This document shows, one piece after another, positions 1 to 13,800 of a stretch of DNA of 64,000 nucleotides. Numbering within the stretch: position 1 is the first letter of the stretch; every line of letters begins with the position of its first letter. Source of the DNA: Mesorhabditis belari. Lineage: Eukaryota; Nematoda; Chromadorea; Rhabditida; Rhabditidae. Made by a program: the position numbers and the translations under genes. The notes beneath the pieces are model-generated. The model saw only the letters and a program-made list of their open reading frames with translations. It was not told the DNA's origin and did no database searches. Location: contig CAUEEP010000937.1 in NCBI GenBank assembly GCA_958450365.1, forward strand, positions 1,550,501-1,614,500, read 5' to 3'.

Positions 1-63
1 GTAGTCAAGCAATGATTATAAAATCTTTAAAACTTAAAAATGGGTATCACCGACAGTATCCAG

Positions 64-1387
64 ATTGCAAGGGAATGTTTTAGCTTCTCGATCTCAAAGG
101 GCTGGAGTTGAAAATGCGGATCCATTGCCGAATCCATGGGCTGCTCCACAGCAGCGTGATGGTTCTGGGCAACCAAATAGCGGTCGAACAGGCTCCGCTG
201 CTGCTCCTGGTGCAAGTGAGTTTTTGAATTAACAATTTTATAATTAATTTGCTCAACAATTGCACATATAAATTTTAGATTTGATGGGAAATCCAGCGTT
301 GTCCGCATTGATGCAACAAATGATGCCGGGCGAGGGCAATCCTAGCACAATGTTCAATCCGGATATGATGCAACAGTTAATGGGAAATCCACAATTCATG
401 CAACAGGCAGCGTCTTGAATACACTATTGATAATTTTTCTTTCTTAAGATGACCGAAGCAAATTCTCTTATTGCCAACAATCCCGAATTGGCGGCTCAAC
501 TCCAACAGCGCATGCCTCAAATGATCCAAGCGGTAAGTTTTCTTTGGTGCAAAATTGTACAGTCGACTCTCTCTATAACGGAACTCTATATAGCGGAAAA
601 CTCCATATAACGGAATAGGATTTTGGTCCCGGCTGACGTTAAGCTATATATAACGGAAAAATTTTTGGTTCCTTCCATTCCGTTATAGAGAGAGTCGACT
701 GTATCAAAGTCTTTGGTGTAAAGTTATCTTAGATGTCGAATCCCGAGATGCAGCAAGCTATGTCGAATCCACGAGTGATCGAAGCGATGAGGCAAATCCA
801 ACAGGGCGTCGAAGTACTACGCACTGAAGCTCCATTCTTGTTAAAGTAAGTGTTGGGAGTGTTGTATACTTTAAGTAAATTTTATTTAGTGGTGACTTGA
901 TGGGCGGTGGTGGTGGTGGCCGTCCCGATGACTCGTACCGATCGATGCAACAACTTTTTAGCCGTATGGGAATGGTTTGTTGGACTTGAGAAAGTTAATA
1001 TATAAATACATCTTTAGGGTAGCGCTGCCGCACCGCCTGGCGCTCCTGAAGCAAACCTGGAGCAACGGTACGCTTCACAATTGGATCAACTTGCCGGAAT
1101 GGGTTTCAACAATCGTGCTGCCAACATTGCGGGTTGGTTTTTTTGTAGAAATGGTATCTAACGGATATATAATTGCCATCATAGCTTGATAAGATGAAAC
1201 CAAAGATCTAAATGGCATCTTTTGAGAATTTTGTGCTTTTAAAATCAAATTTTAAGATGGATATTGGTTCTTGTTGTAAATAGTAGAAAGAACATCGAAT
1301 TTCTCGAAAGAAATATCGCATTTAGCTCTACAAGCAACGTTTGGTGACGTGAACGCGGCGGTCGAGCGTCTCCTGAGCGGTCTCTGA
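64..1387 (+). CDS. ubql-1: Ubiquilin, 3' part (5' end outside window)
   Basis: Ubiquilins are cytosolic shuttle factors that bring ubiquitinated clients to the proteasome. Visible exons are 64-215, 279-406, 449-532, 733-845, 890-974, 1018-1132 and 1326-1387, and all splice phases agree. The second to fourth of these carry Met/Gln/Asn-Pro-rich STI1-type repeats (for example MSNPEMQQAMSNPRVIEAM). After a Gly-rich linker comes a C-terminal UBA domain containing QLAGMGFNNRAANIAALQ and ending AAVERLLSGL, then TGA at 1385-1387. The N-terminal UBL domain must lie upstream of the window. The 42-bp intron 407-448 appears to start with GC rather than GT. The next intron holds a MITE at 560-701. The family call is secure; the first acceptor (position 63/64) could be one of two nearby AGs. 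Confidence 0.93.
560..701. mobile_element. MITE with 24-bp perfect terminal inverted repeats, TA duplication
   Basis: The ends 560-583 (CAGTCGACTCTCTCTATAAC...) and 678-701 are exact reverse complements. TA flanks both sides (558-559 and 702-703). The 142-bp element has no coding capacity and sits in a ubiquilin intron. A CAGT start with TA duplication is typical of non-autonomous pogo/Tigger-like elements of the Tc1/mariner superfamily; the subfamily assignment is inference. Confidence 0.85.
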
Positions 1388-2269
1388 ATTAAACGATTTC
1401 TAAACCTTTGATTTTTTCTTGTTTTCATCTCATTCTTGTACTTAATACTTATGAATTTGCCCTATCGATACGATTTCTTGGTTTTGGTTCCCTGTGTGAA
1501 TTTGATTATATTTTTGGGACGTATCGATAGAGATCCAAGTTTTCCACTGTGATCGCTGAATAGCTTCTTTTTTGAAATAGTATTTTATTATTTATTGCCT
1601 CATAAATCTTTTTATAAAAATTTATTTCAGGTATAATGTTGCAGTTGAAAGTTCTATATGAAGTTACAAGTTTGACTAAAGGTAAGAAAATCATAAGGAA
1701 GAAAAGGGACGAGGTCGAAAGTGAGAAGTTTTTTTAGCTTGCGATTTCTACTCAATCACCGGAGAAAATCCAGATTTATAAAGAAAAAAAAAAGCTGGTA
1801 AGAAAAGAAATTCTTGAAAATGTTAAGCTATAAACTATGATTTTACCCGTAAACATTCGACTGTGTGTTACTTGAGAAAAATTGGGATTTTCTCGCGTGT
1901 TAACTTATAATTATATCAAGGGAAACAAATGGAAATGATGGGAAAATGTTTACCGCAAGACTTGATGCTATTTTGACAACTGAAAAATGCCGAAATTCTA
2001 TAGGTACGACTCTTTTACAGGTAGTTTTTTTTCTTTTACAGGTATGCGGTTCACATTTTAGTGTATATATAGCCGGTTAGAATTTTGAAATTTGCATTTG
2101 AATTGAATGCAAAATGTGACGGAACATTTGTGTATGCGAAAATAATAAAATGTGAAACGATGTGAAATAAACAAGATTGTAAAACGTGCAAAAAAAAAAT
2201 ACAAAACGAAGTTTGAAACTTTTTAATCGGCCACCACGGTATAGCTGGTGAGTTGTGTCTCGGAGGTCT
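1388..2269. other. Ubiquilin 3' flank, no gene seen
   Basis: AT-rich sequence after the ubiquilin stop. It holds the 3' UTR; candidate AATAAA hexamers lie near 2145 and 2164. No coding exon or structured repeat was recognised. Confidence 0.4.
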
Positions 2270-2430
2270 GAAAATTGGATAAAATTGGATAAAATTGGAT
2301 GAAATAGGATGAAATTGAATAAAATTGACTAAAATTGGATAAAATTTGGATAAAATTGGATGAAATTAGATAAAATTGGATAAAATTGGATAAAATTGGA
2401 TAAAATTGAATCAAATTGAATCAAATTTGA
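2270..2430. repeat. Minisatellite, 10-bp unit AAAATTGGAT
   Basis: About 16 imperfect copies, with variants such as GAAATAGGAT. It lies between the convergent ubiquilin and FLVCR-like genes. Confidence 0.85.
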
Positions 2431-2656
2431 ATCCCAAGAAGAAAATTCTTCTTTTTGTGCAAACTTAAACTAACCAAAGCATCAAAGAGGCTCTACTGAG
2501 AATGAGAATATTTTAGCGGCTCTACCGTAGTACCTATTTTGATTTCTAGTCCATTGAAAATCATTTATTTAAATTTCCATTTAAAACTATACATATAGAT
2601 TTCCTGAAACATACGCTATTTCAGGAAATTTTATTAACAAAAGAAGGTCAAATGCT

Positions 2657-3233
2657 ATGCGAGCTATACCATTCGACGCAGAATTTTACGCTGATTCCGA
2701 ATATGTATTCCGTTTTTGCTAAATGACAATCTGACAGGAGTTATAAGCGTCTAAAGTTTGTTAGGACGCATGGTCGTTTGGGTCTTAGGGCCTGCTTAAC
2801 GGCCGTCTTAGCCGCGTCCCTCGGCGCAGCCGTGGGACAAGCCTTCGTTTCCAGAACGAGACCTCACAAGTTCGATCCCAATCACTAGTCAGGATTTCAG
2901 TCACTAATCTAGTCAAGAAGACTAGTCAGCATTTCTTGAAAAGAAGCCAGACAAAAATCCAAAGTAAAATCCGAAGTGGGCATCAAACTTGTGAGGTCTC
3001 GCTCTGGAAACGAAAGCTCTACCACTCGGACACGGCTGCACGGAGAGGACGCCGTTAAGACGGCCGTTATTCTTAACGGCCCCCAAGACCCAAATGACCA
3101 CAATGATCAAATGACCATTTTCAGACTCCTAACAAACTTTAGACGCTTATAATTCCTGACAGATTGTCATTTAGCAAAAACGGAATACATATTCGGAATC
3201 AGCATAAAATTCAGCGAATGGTATAGCTCGCAT
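2657..3233. mobile_element. Fold-back element with tRNA-like sequence in each arm
   Basis: The left arm (from 2657, GCGAGCTATACCATTCG) and right arm (ending 3233, CGAATGGTATAGCTCGCAT) are long inverted repeats of about 220 bp around a centre near 2885-2978. Each arm carries a tRNA-like stretch: 2826-2882 (+) with GTTCGATCCC as B box, and 2979-3047 (-) with a GTCCGAGTGG-type A box. The motif GACGCAGAATTT / GCTGATTCCGAAT in the arms recurs near 9150 and 57460, so this is a dispersed family. No transposase is present. Confidence 0.75.
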
Positions 3234-3240
3234 AATCGGA

Positions 3241-3590
3241 TTGACCGCAGTTGACCGGCTCAGCCAGTTGACCGGCTCAGCCAGTTGACCGGCTCAGCCA
3301 GTTGACCGGCTCAGCCAGTTGACCGGCTCAGCCAGTTGACCGGCTCAGCCAGTTGACCGGCTCAGCCAGTTGACCGGCTCAGCCAGTTGGCCAGGCCAGT
3401 CAGTTGACCAGGCCAGTCAGTTGACCAGGCCAGTCAGTTGGCCAGGCCAGTCAGTTGGCCAGGCCAGTCAGTTGGCCAGGCCAGTCAGTTGGCCAGGCCA
3501 GTCAGTTGGCCAGGCCAGTCAGTTGGCCAGGCCAGTCAGTTGGCCAGGCCAGTCAGTTGGCCAGGCCAGTCAGTTGACCGGCTCAGCCAC
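3241..3590. repeat. Composite minisatellite, two related 17-bp units
   Basis: The block 3248-3386 repeats CAGTTGACCGGCTCAGC about 8-9 times. It passes directly into about 12 copies of CAGTTGGCCAGGCCAGT, and the final unit returns to the first type. The two blocks are sequence variants of one 17-mer, which suggests local turnover. Confidence 0.9.
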
Positions 3591-3792
3591 CTTCCCTTGT
3601 AAGTTTTCCGTGATTTCCGTGATCTCCGTGATTAAACAGAGCCAAATTGCAAAAACTCATGAAAATATTGGCAAAAATGCGTAGCTGATAAGTTAGGATG
3701 ACCGACATTTCCGTTGTCTTCCACATCGTTATTTCTAGTTTCCTTCAAAGTCGACTTTCAGGAAAAGAAAAACTTTGTAACACTTGTAAAGT

Positions 3793-3808
3793 TGTAATTT
3801 ATTTATTG
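3793..3808 (-). terminator. Polyadenylation signal region of the FLVCR-like gene
   Basis: The minus strand reads AGCAATAAATAAATTAC about 30-40 nt after the TAG at 3838. A canonical AATAAA in the right place supports this as the gene's 3' end. Confidence 0.6.
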
Positions 3809-3837
3809 CTAGCTATTTAAGCTTAATTTAAGCCTAA

Positions 3838-6800
3838 CTAGATAAACTTTTTGCTGTTATTTCCAGCAGTTATTGTATTGTTTTTAAGCTTTCTAAAAGT
3901 ATACACTATGTTTGTTTTCATAAAACTCACAGGCAAATGCACTTGGGCTTTTTGCGCCTTTTGCCGCTTGAGATCCTCGCGAATCAGAGCTGAAAATGGG
4001 GATCAGAGCTGATATTGTCTTGCTGTCTTGCTTGTTTTCGAAAACAAACAAAAAAAAAACTAGAATTACCAGTGAGAATGGTTCCCAAAATGAGAACCCC
4101 GATCATGACGGTGTTGCTCGTGAAAATGCCCAACCAGTGCAAAAGCGATCCGGCAGCCCATGTTAAAGCGATGCCGAAGATCTGGAGATTTTATCGTTTT
4201 TATTATTCCGATTATTTCGGATCGGATAAAATCGGATAATAAAAGCTCTATTTTCTTTGTTGAATAGAACAGTATTTAGCGTGTGAATGACGGGTAAATG
4301 CTGTAATAGTACCCCACCCCCATAATGACGGTGCGGAGCGTTGCGTAGTCTAGCCTACAGCCCCCACCCGTACAGTCGCGTAGTCGCAAAATTGTTGTTG
4401 TTGACAAGATCGTTGACAAGATCGTTGACGAGATTTTTGAAATCTATTACACTCGATGATTTACAGTGACTCGTGGAAAGCCTACAATCATCAATAACGA
4501 CATCAATACATCAATATCGGAGACACCGATTACTCGACATGACGAGAGAAATACTTTTGCGGCACTCAAAGAAGAACAAAGAAGAGCTGAACCATTAAAG
4601 TTTGTTTAGAAAAACAAATTGAATACAGCGATGCCATTTTCGAGAATGCTGCCTATTCGCATGAGAAAGTTAACCGCGAATTCAACTTTTGATCCAAACA
4701 TCCAAATACAAAATGATCCAAACGTCCAAATACAAATTCTGGATCATCCAAACATCCAATACTCAACGTGTCAAGCATATTTGCGGTGCGGCCAAGTGGA
4801 GAACCAAGAGAGAACCCGGGACGAGTCGTGCTTTCCTCTCAAGCCACCTCTCAAGCTACACTACTGGACGATGAAATATCATATTTGGAAAAAGATCGTC
4901 ACTTTCGCGCGTCTGTAACTCCCTTATCTTTACCGTATTCCTAAATATTAATATTACCATTGTGTAGCCCTTGAAAAGAGCTTTCAGAAAATGTATAACA
5001 CTAATAGTTTAAACTCAAAGACAACGGAGTTACAGACGCGCGAAAGTGACGATCGTTTTTCAAATATCATATTTCATTGTCCAGTGCTGTACCTATCGGA
5101 GTCTATTCGGTCGTTCTGTTGTTCTGTCGTCTGGCACGAAATCGGCGACGAGAATATGTACGTGAGCTGTGGATACGATACAAATGTGGATACAATTGTG
5201 GACACAAATCACTCCTCAAAATCCCCTCCAATGCAACGACAACAAAATCCCCTCCAATACTTTCTCTTTTCTTTTTGATGTCATGATCTATGGTGTGTAT
5301 GTTTTTTTAAGATTTTGGATTGTCGGAAGTATAAACGAAATGGAAAGGTGGCGGCGGTAGTATCAATTTTCCTTTCAAACCTGAGCACTTGCATTGAGAA
5401 GACCAGACATTGTCCCCTCTGCACAAGGGAATGTCAACTCGGCGGCAAACTCGAAACCGATCGGCAGATAGCCTGTCATGAAGAAACTAAAAAAATAAAT
5501 CTTATTTTTGACTCTTATGAACTAAATCTATAGCTACATTTAGTTACTCTATAAGGGAAAAGCAACAGTAGAATGAAGCCAAATGAGAAAAGCAACAGTA
5601 GAATGAAGCCAAATGAGAAAGACAACAGTAGAATGAAGCCAAATGAGAAAGGCAACAGTAGAATGAAGCCAAATGAGAAAGACAACAGTAGAATGAAGCC
5701 AAATGAGAAAGACAACAGTAGGATGAAGCCAAATGAGAAAGACAACAGTAGAATGAAGCCAAATGAGAAAGACAACAGTAGAATGAAGCCAAATGAGAAA
5801 GACAACAGTAGAATGAAGCCAAATGAGAAAGGCAACAGTAGAATGAAGCCAAATGAGAAAGGCAACAGTAGAATGAAGCCAAATGAGAAAGACAACAGTA
5901 GAATGAAGCCAAATGAGAAAGACAACAGTAGGATGAAGCCAAATGAGAAAGACAACAGTAGAATGAAGCCAAATGAGAAAGACAACAGTAGAATGAAGCC
6001 AAATGAGAAAGGCAACAGTAGAATGAAGCCAAATGAGAAAGGCAACAGTAGAATGAAGCCAAATGAGAAAGGCAACAGTAGGATGAAGCCAAATGAGAAA
6101 GACAACAGTAGAATGAAGCCAAATGAGAAAGACAACAGTAGAATGAAGCCAAATGAAAAAGCCTTAGACTAGCCTTGTAACGAAAACATCTATCTGTTCT
6201 TTAAAGGGTTTTTGTGTCTTTCTCAGCACCGACCCTTCGATTTTGACTATTTTGACTATCATTCAATGCAGAAGAAAATTACGCGTCCATTGATACCAAA
6301 ATCAACTCAAAATATAATATCCATGTAAAGTTGTTGGCTAAAAACCTAAACCCCGCTCATTATGGACTTAAAGCCTCATAACTTTGCATGGATATTATAT
6401 TTTGAGTTGATTTTGGTATCAATCGACGCGTAATTTTCTTCTGGATTGAATGATAGTGAAAATAGTCAAAATCGAAGGGTTGGTGCTGAGAAAGACACGA
6501 AAAACTTTGAATTGCCAACGGCAAGAAAAGCAGATGTTTTCGTTGCAAGTTTAATATCGATCCATTATCCTCTAGCACCCCAACTTAAACCCATAATCAT
6601 AATTGGGAGTAAAGAAAGTATACTGATAAAGTTTACCCTCATTATTCGGACTATCCGTCCATAATGAGGAGTTACACTAGAAGTTACATTAGAAGCTACA
6701 CTAGGAGATACACTAGGAGTTACATTAGAAGTTACATTAGAAGTTACACTAGGAGATACACTAGGACTTACACTAGGAGTTACACTAGAAGTTACACTAG

Positions 6801-7778
6801 AAGTTACACTAGAAGTTACACTAGGAGATACACTAGGAGTTACATTAGGAGTTACATTAGAAGTTACATTAGAAGCTACGCTAGAAGTTACTCTAGGAGT
6901 TACATTAGAAGTTACATTAGAAGCTACACTAGACATTATTTGTTTGCTTGAGAGTCACAAGTACATCAAAATCTACTTGTAGCTCATGGCAATTCAAATT
7001 TTAAGATTAGAATCGATATTAGATTTTAAGATTCGATCCAAACGTGTTTTCAACTTCATTTTGTTCTATTAATCTTTTAATCTTTTAATGATTCATTTAC
7101 AAAAACGCACCCAAGCGCAATGGCTCCTGTATAAACCATCGAAATGTCTAACTCGAGAGTGAACGTGAAAAAGACCATGCCGAGGAATGAAAAGAAGTAA
7201 ACAACGAAGGTGATCAATCTGGAAATTGAAATTTGAGCTTTTTTTCTAGAGAGAAAGGTACTTGAATTTCTTGAACTTGTCCAGACACACTCCGCCGACC
7301 ACCGAGCCAAACATACCGGCCAAAACCATTGCCTGAATTTTAGAAATCAGAATTGCATTGAGCTTTTTTATCAGTACAATGAGCCATAGGCCAACTGGTG
7401 CCTGGGAACATTCGGAATTAGAAAGAATCATTACTGAGGTTGCTGAAAAGTTGTGCTAATTCAAATCTGGCTTCAGTTACAGTAATTGACTGAGCCTACA
7501 AGCAAGGCCAAGGATCCAGGCCTGACAGCATGCAATAAATCTACAGTAAGACTAAATCAGGAACTGTCCTTGACTTGCTTTGCTTGGTTTGGCTCAATCT
7601 GAAAAAAGAGACAGACAGACGGTCAAACAGACGGTCAAACAGACAGACAAACAGACAGACAGAAAGGCAGACAGACAGACAGACAGACAGACAGATAGAA
7701 AGGCAGACAGAAAGGCAGAGAGACAGAAAGGCAGACAGAAAGGCAGAGAGACAGACAGACAGAGAAACAGACGGACAA

Positions 7779-7810
<32 letters not shown>

Positions 7811-10800
7811 GCAGGTAGACAGGCCGACAGGCAGACAAACAGACAGACAAACAGACAGACAAACATACAGACAAACAGACAGACAGAAAGGCAGCTAGAA
7901 AGGCAGACAAACAGACAGACAAACAGCCAAACAGACAGACAGGCAGACAGGCAGACAGACAGAAAGGCAGACAAACAGCCAGACGGTCAAACAAACAGAC
8001 ATACAGACAGACAAACAGACAGACAGATACCAAACTCACCAAACCAATCCTCCCGCTCGCCTCGCTTTCTCCCGGATAAACGACTTCGATCATTTCGGCG
8101 AGAATCGTGGACACCGCATAGAAAACACCCGTATTCATACCTAGAATTCAAAAAATATTTTCAAGCCATTTGGTATTGGCTATAAGCTTGCAAAAAACCA
8201 TTTCACCCTAAAAAACCAACCATAAGTCAAGAAGAGCAACAAGAATTCCTTATTCGTCAACAATTTCTTCATTGTGCCCATGAAATTGCTGTCGATCGAC
8301 TGCTCGAGAGCGGTGATCTAAAAGAATTGACTTTTGAAGACAAGTATTAACAATTAGAATTCAGTATTAACAATTAGAATTAAGAATACAATTTTACAAT
8401 ACAATTTTCAAATCCAGTTTCTTACTTGGGCATATGAGGGCGGCATTTTGGGTCGAGCTGAGAAGACTGAAATTTGGATTTTGGAAGCTTTAGGAAGCTT
8501 TAGAAAGCTTTAGGAAGCTTTGGGAAGCTTTAGGAGGCTTTGGAAAGCTTTAGGAAGCTTTAGAAAGCTTTAGGAAGCTTTAGGAAGCTTTAGGAAGCTT
8601 TGGGAAGCTCTAGGAAGCTTTTGGAAGCTTTAGGAAGCTTTAGGAAGCTTTAGGAAGCTTTAGGAAGCTTTAGGAAGCTTTAGGAAGCTTTAGGAAGCTT
8701 TTAAAGCTATTGTAATATTTAGCTTTTAGCTATTTAACTTTTAGCTATTTAAATTACTCGAGAAGTCCTAGAGAAGCAGATGCCTATAACTTTAGAATAT
8801 GCATCAAACTCACAACAAATAATCAATGTGAAGATGATCGTGTTGAGAACAGCGGAGTAGAGGAAAAGTGACATCAAATCCTCGGCCACCTCCTCGCTTG
8901 TCCCGTTTTGGACGATCATCGGTGGAAGGACGAAACCGATTGCGATGCCCAACTGTAATCCATTGGATTTTTGAAAAGAAAAGCTGAGAAAAGCTGAGAA
9001 AAGCAGTTTCAAGTTTTCAACAGCTTCTTCAGCAGCTTCAACAAGTTTTTTTCTTAACCAACTAAACTCTTTCTGAGTCTTCTTTAAACTTTCTCTTTCT
9101 CAGAATGGAATCTCAACTGGGTGTGGTGGCCAAATGACATGAGATTCGACGCAGAATTTCACGCTGATTCCGAATCTGTTTTCTGTTTCTGCTATGGAAC
9201 ACGTAACTGTAGTCAAACTATGATTGTCGTAACTTGTCGTAACCGTAGTTAAACCGCTTGTCGTACCTTGTCTTAACTGTAGTCAACTATGCTTTTCTCG
9301 TCTCATCTTTTCATCGATGATTTTGTCAAAGCTGATCAATGTCACCCAATTCACATTCCCTTATGGAGTCTTCTTTTAACTAATTTTTACAAAGAGCTGT
9401 TTATCAAATGCTGTCTATCAAATGCTTTCTATTAAATGCTGTCTATCAAATGCTAATCACCTGATTTCCGAAGACTCCCGCTGCACAAGCCGTCGACACC
9501 TCATCAGCGCCAAACCATACAGCCGCTAATCGTGGTGGAGCTCCCAGGGTGAACATCTGAATACCAAATACATCTCACACTTTCACATCTCACAAACCTG
9601 TGACGCTCCGACGATCGTTTGACCGATCATCGTGATCCAGAACGCATCTGAAAGTTCGAGTGCTTGTTTTATGGAAAAATTTTGTAGTTTGTAGTTGTAG
9701 TTTGTAGTATTTGTATTTTTAAATGAGTTTTTATTTACCTGGTGTTGTTGAAAATATCCTAATCCATGCACCAATGCAATTCCCAGCAGCTCCCAGTAGA
9801 ATCGATAGACGAAGACCGTATTTGTCGAGAAGCCAGCTGAAAATTGGATTTTGAATTTTGTTTTATTTGTTTTATTTGTTTTATTTGTTTTATGATTTAT
9901 TTGTTTTATGTTTTATTTTCATTTTTCTTGTTTGATTGCAATGATTTTATGCAAGACAAGATTTGATTTTATTCCAAATTTTATTAAATTCAAGCCACGT
10001 TTAGAAAGTAACCTAAGGTCGCGTCCGTCCGTTTCCTTCCTATTTGCGTTGCTATTTTGCAATTATTCGCGTCGCATTTTTCGCCCTTTTCTCCCTTCTC
10101 GAAATGATTTTTTTTGGTCTGCGGGTTTTTGCCTTCTTTCTGGGGGGACTTTGTTGTTTCATTTTTTGATGCGCATGCTGTTTTTGTAATGGGTATTGTT
10201 GGTTTCGTTTCGGCATTTCGGTTCTGTACTAATAAACAGTAACGTTATAAATTCACTTTACTTTATGCTATCCTTCAGGTTTTAAATCCTGTTTAGATGA
10301 CTGGTTTAACATTTTAGAGAGACTCTTACTAACATTAGAGACTGGTTTTACTAACATTTGTGTCACCATCGACGTAGTATCAATCCGATCTGTACTCTTC
10401 TCAAGAGTATTAATCTTATGTTGGATACTACGTGTTCTTGTTACGTTATAAGCGCTTTTGGGGAAACCCTTTTAACCTTTTGTGCTATTCGGCCATTCTT
10501 AAGCAGAATCATCCTCGTTGATAAGGTTAAAGCGGGTCGCACCCCAAACTCTAAACTAGTTCTAGTTCTAGTAAACTAGTTCTAGTTCTAGTAAAGTAAC
10601 TCATCTAGTAAACGAATCTAGAACTAATCTAGTTAAATCGTTTTTGCAATCGTCAAAAATCCAATCACAAAAATGCAATCACAAAAATGCAATCGTCAAA
10701 AAAGTCCTTGTGAAAAGTTTGCATTTGTTTGACTTTCATTTTTTTTAAATGCTAAATTGCTAAAAGAATTTTCGATCAAAATTAAGAATTTAAAATGAGA

Positions 10801-13800
10801 AAGCAATTTATTTTTATTTCGGAGCCGAGTCCGGAACGGAGGAGAATCCGGAACTTTTCGTAGCCGGACCACAAGGTTTCCGGACAAAAAGCCCCAGCAC
10901 AGAAAGCCCCCGAGCTAAATTTTGTATATTTTTTTGCTAGTTTACCAAAATTTTGTGCTTTCTAGCTATTTTCATTATGTTTATTCCATTTTAGTTTATT
11001 CCATTATGTTTATTTCATTTATGTTTATTTCATTTATGTTTATTCCATTATATCTATTCCATTATATCTATTCCATTATATCTATTCCATTTCAGTCGCT
11101 TTTCGTATTCAAGAAACGTATCGATGCTTTAGATCTAGTGGCTCTTTGCCGTAAGTAATTGGCTTATTGATTTCAGTATGTATTGTATGATTAAGTATCA
11201 CTGTGCATTTCTCTATGATTTCTTTCACTTTATCGTTTGAATAAAGTATTATTATATCTATTCCATTATATCTATTCTATTATATCTATTCCATTATATC
11301 TATTCCATTATATCTATTCCATTATATCTATTCTATTATATCTATTCCATTATATCTATTCTATTATATCTATTCCATTATATCTATTCCATTATATCTA
11401 TTCTATTATATCTATTCCATTATATCTATTCCATTATATCTATTCCATTATATCTATTCTATTATATCTATTCCATTATATCTATTCTATTATATCTATT
11501 CCATTATATCTATTCCATTATATCTATTCTATTATATCTATTCCATTATATCTATTCCATTATATCTATTCCATTATATCTATTCTATTATATCTATTCC
11601 ATTATATCTATTCCATTATATCTATTCCATTATATCTATTCCATTATATCTATTCCATTATATCTATTCCATTATATCTATTCCATTATATCTATTCCAT
11701 TATATCTATTCTATTATATCTATTCTATTATATCTATTCTATTATATCTATTCTATTATATCTATTCTATTATATCTATTCTATTATGTTTATTCCATTT
11801 TAGTTTATTCCATTTTAGTTTATTCCATTTTAGTTTATTCCATTTAAACCTTTTTGATCACTTGCATGACTTTTATTCTTTGATTACATGCAAATTTCAA
11901 TGTCTAGAAAACTAGTAACAGAATTCTATCTCAAGATCGGTTTTATTTTGGTTTAGACACGGATTCCATCCAGAGTTTCAAGGAAATGACGGGTTTAGAT
12001 ACACACACACACTCAGAATTATATCTGAAGATCGGTTTCACTTTGGTATACCCTTCACAAGACTTCTATCATCGATTCCAGTCTAATGAAAAAGCGTCTT
12101 TCAGCTTTGATAGGATTTGAAATGGATAATATTGCATACTTATTTATTTGTTTCACATTGTTGCCACTCAATCCCATCAGTCATCAGCCCCTGTCCGTTG
12201 TCTTGTCAAGAGTCAACCCCACTCAACCCCTTCTTTCATTCTTTCATTCTTTCACTCAGCTTTTCCCCCATTCCCTCACCTGAATGGACCCAAGCCTTCC
12301 CACAGTGTTTGCTTGAAATCTCATGTTCACCAGCTTGTCAACGTTTTTTTTTTCCGAATTTCCTCCTCTTCAATTTTTCACCCCCACCCATCTTTTCACG
12401 AGCTCAACAAGTCCAAATGTTTAGACAGGAACGGATCTCATGACTTGGTCAAACCTCTGATGACTTCTCTGATGACTACAACAAAATACTCTCCTTCATT
12501 CACAAGTTCAGAGTTGGGAGGAAGAGAATTGAACTCTTGAATTGAATTGAGCTTTGCACTGTAAAGTGATTGCTATTGATGGGCGTTGTTGGGCTTTTGG
12601 CGTACTTTATGATTAAACATCGAAACACACCCTTTCTAGCGCACTGAAAGCTTGTTTTCCTTTGAAAAACCGTTTGTTGAGAAAATTGAAAACCGTGCTG
12701 TGAGAAAATTGAAGAAAGTGCTCCAGAAAGGGCGCGTTGATGTGTTTGATCAAAAAGTACAGCAAAAAGATGGACAAGAGTCGACCGTTAAGTTTGAATT
12801 TCAGTTCTTACTAAAATATTCCAATGTACAAAGTATTTTGAGCTTCAAAATCTGTTCTTCAGTCTAGTTTTTCGTAAACGATTAGACGCTCTTGATCTAG
12901 AGAGAGTCTAATCGATCTAGAGAGAGTCTAATCGATCTAGAGAGTGTCTAATCGATCTGAGAGAGTCTAATCGATCTGAGAGAGTCTAATCGATCTGGGA
13001 AAGAGTCTAATCGATCTGGGAGAGTCTAATCGATCTAGAGAGAGTCTAATCGATCTAGAGAGAGTCTAATCGATCTGAGAGAGTCTAATCGATCTAGAGA
13101 GAGTCTAATCGATCTAGAGAGAGTCTAATCGATCTAGAGAGAGTCTAATCGATCTAGAGAGAGTCTAATCGATCTGGGAGAGTCTAATCGATCTAGAGAG
13201 AGTCTAATCGATCTAGAGAGAGTCTAATCGATCTGGGAGAGTCTAATCGATCTAGAGAGAGTCTAATCGATCTGGGAGAGTCTAATCGATCTGGGAGAGT
13301 CTAATCGATCTAGAGAGAGTCTAATCGATCTGGGAGAGTCTAATCGATCTAGAGAGAGTCTAATCGATCTGGGAGAGTCTAATCGATCTAGAGAGAGTCT
13401 AATCGATCTGGGAGAGTCTAATCGATCTAGAGAGAGTCTAATCGATCTGGGAGAGTCTAATCGATCTAGAGAGAGTCTAATCGATCTGGGAGAGTCTAAT
13501 CGATCTAGAGAGAGTCTAATCGATCTGAGAGAGTCTAATCGATCTAGAGAGAGTCTAATCGATCTAGAGAGAGTCTAATCGATCTAGAGAGAGTCTAATC
13601 GATCTGGGAGAGTCTAATCGATCTAGAGAGAGTATACTCGATCTAGAGAGAGTCTAATCGATCTAGAGAGAGTCTAATCGCTCTAAGAGAGTCTCCTTGA
13701 GAACCTAATCTTTTCAAACCTCAATAGATTTGATTCGATTTTCATCTTTTCATCGAATTATTTTAATCGTTGGTAAGCTCTGTGAGAACGTTCTCAATAT

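Noticed and set aside
5573..6172. 199-codon open frame (and ~200-codon frames on the other strand)
   Set aside because: Translation of a 30-bp tandem array inside an FLVCR intron. The period is a multiple of three, so frames stay open without selection.
7580..8185. Open frames rich in RQTD or CLSV
   Set aside because: GACA-type microsatellite. The only real coding here is the FLVCR exon 8140-8040 on the minus strand.
12652..12867. 71-codon open frame
   Set aside because: Lies in the FLVCR large intron on the opposite strand without recognisable domain or splice sites.
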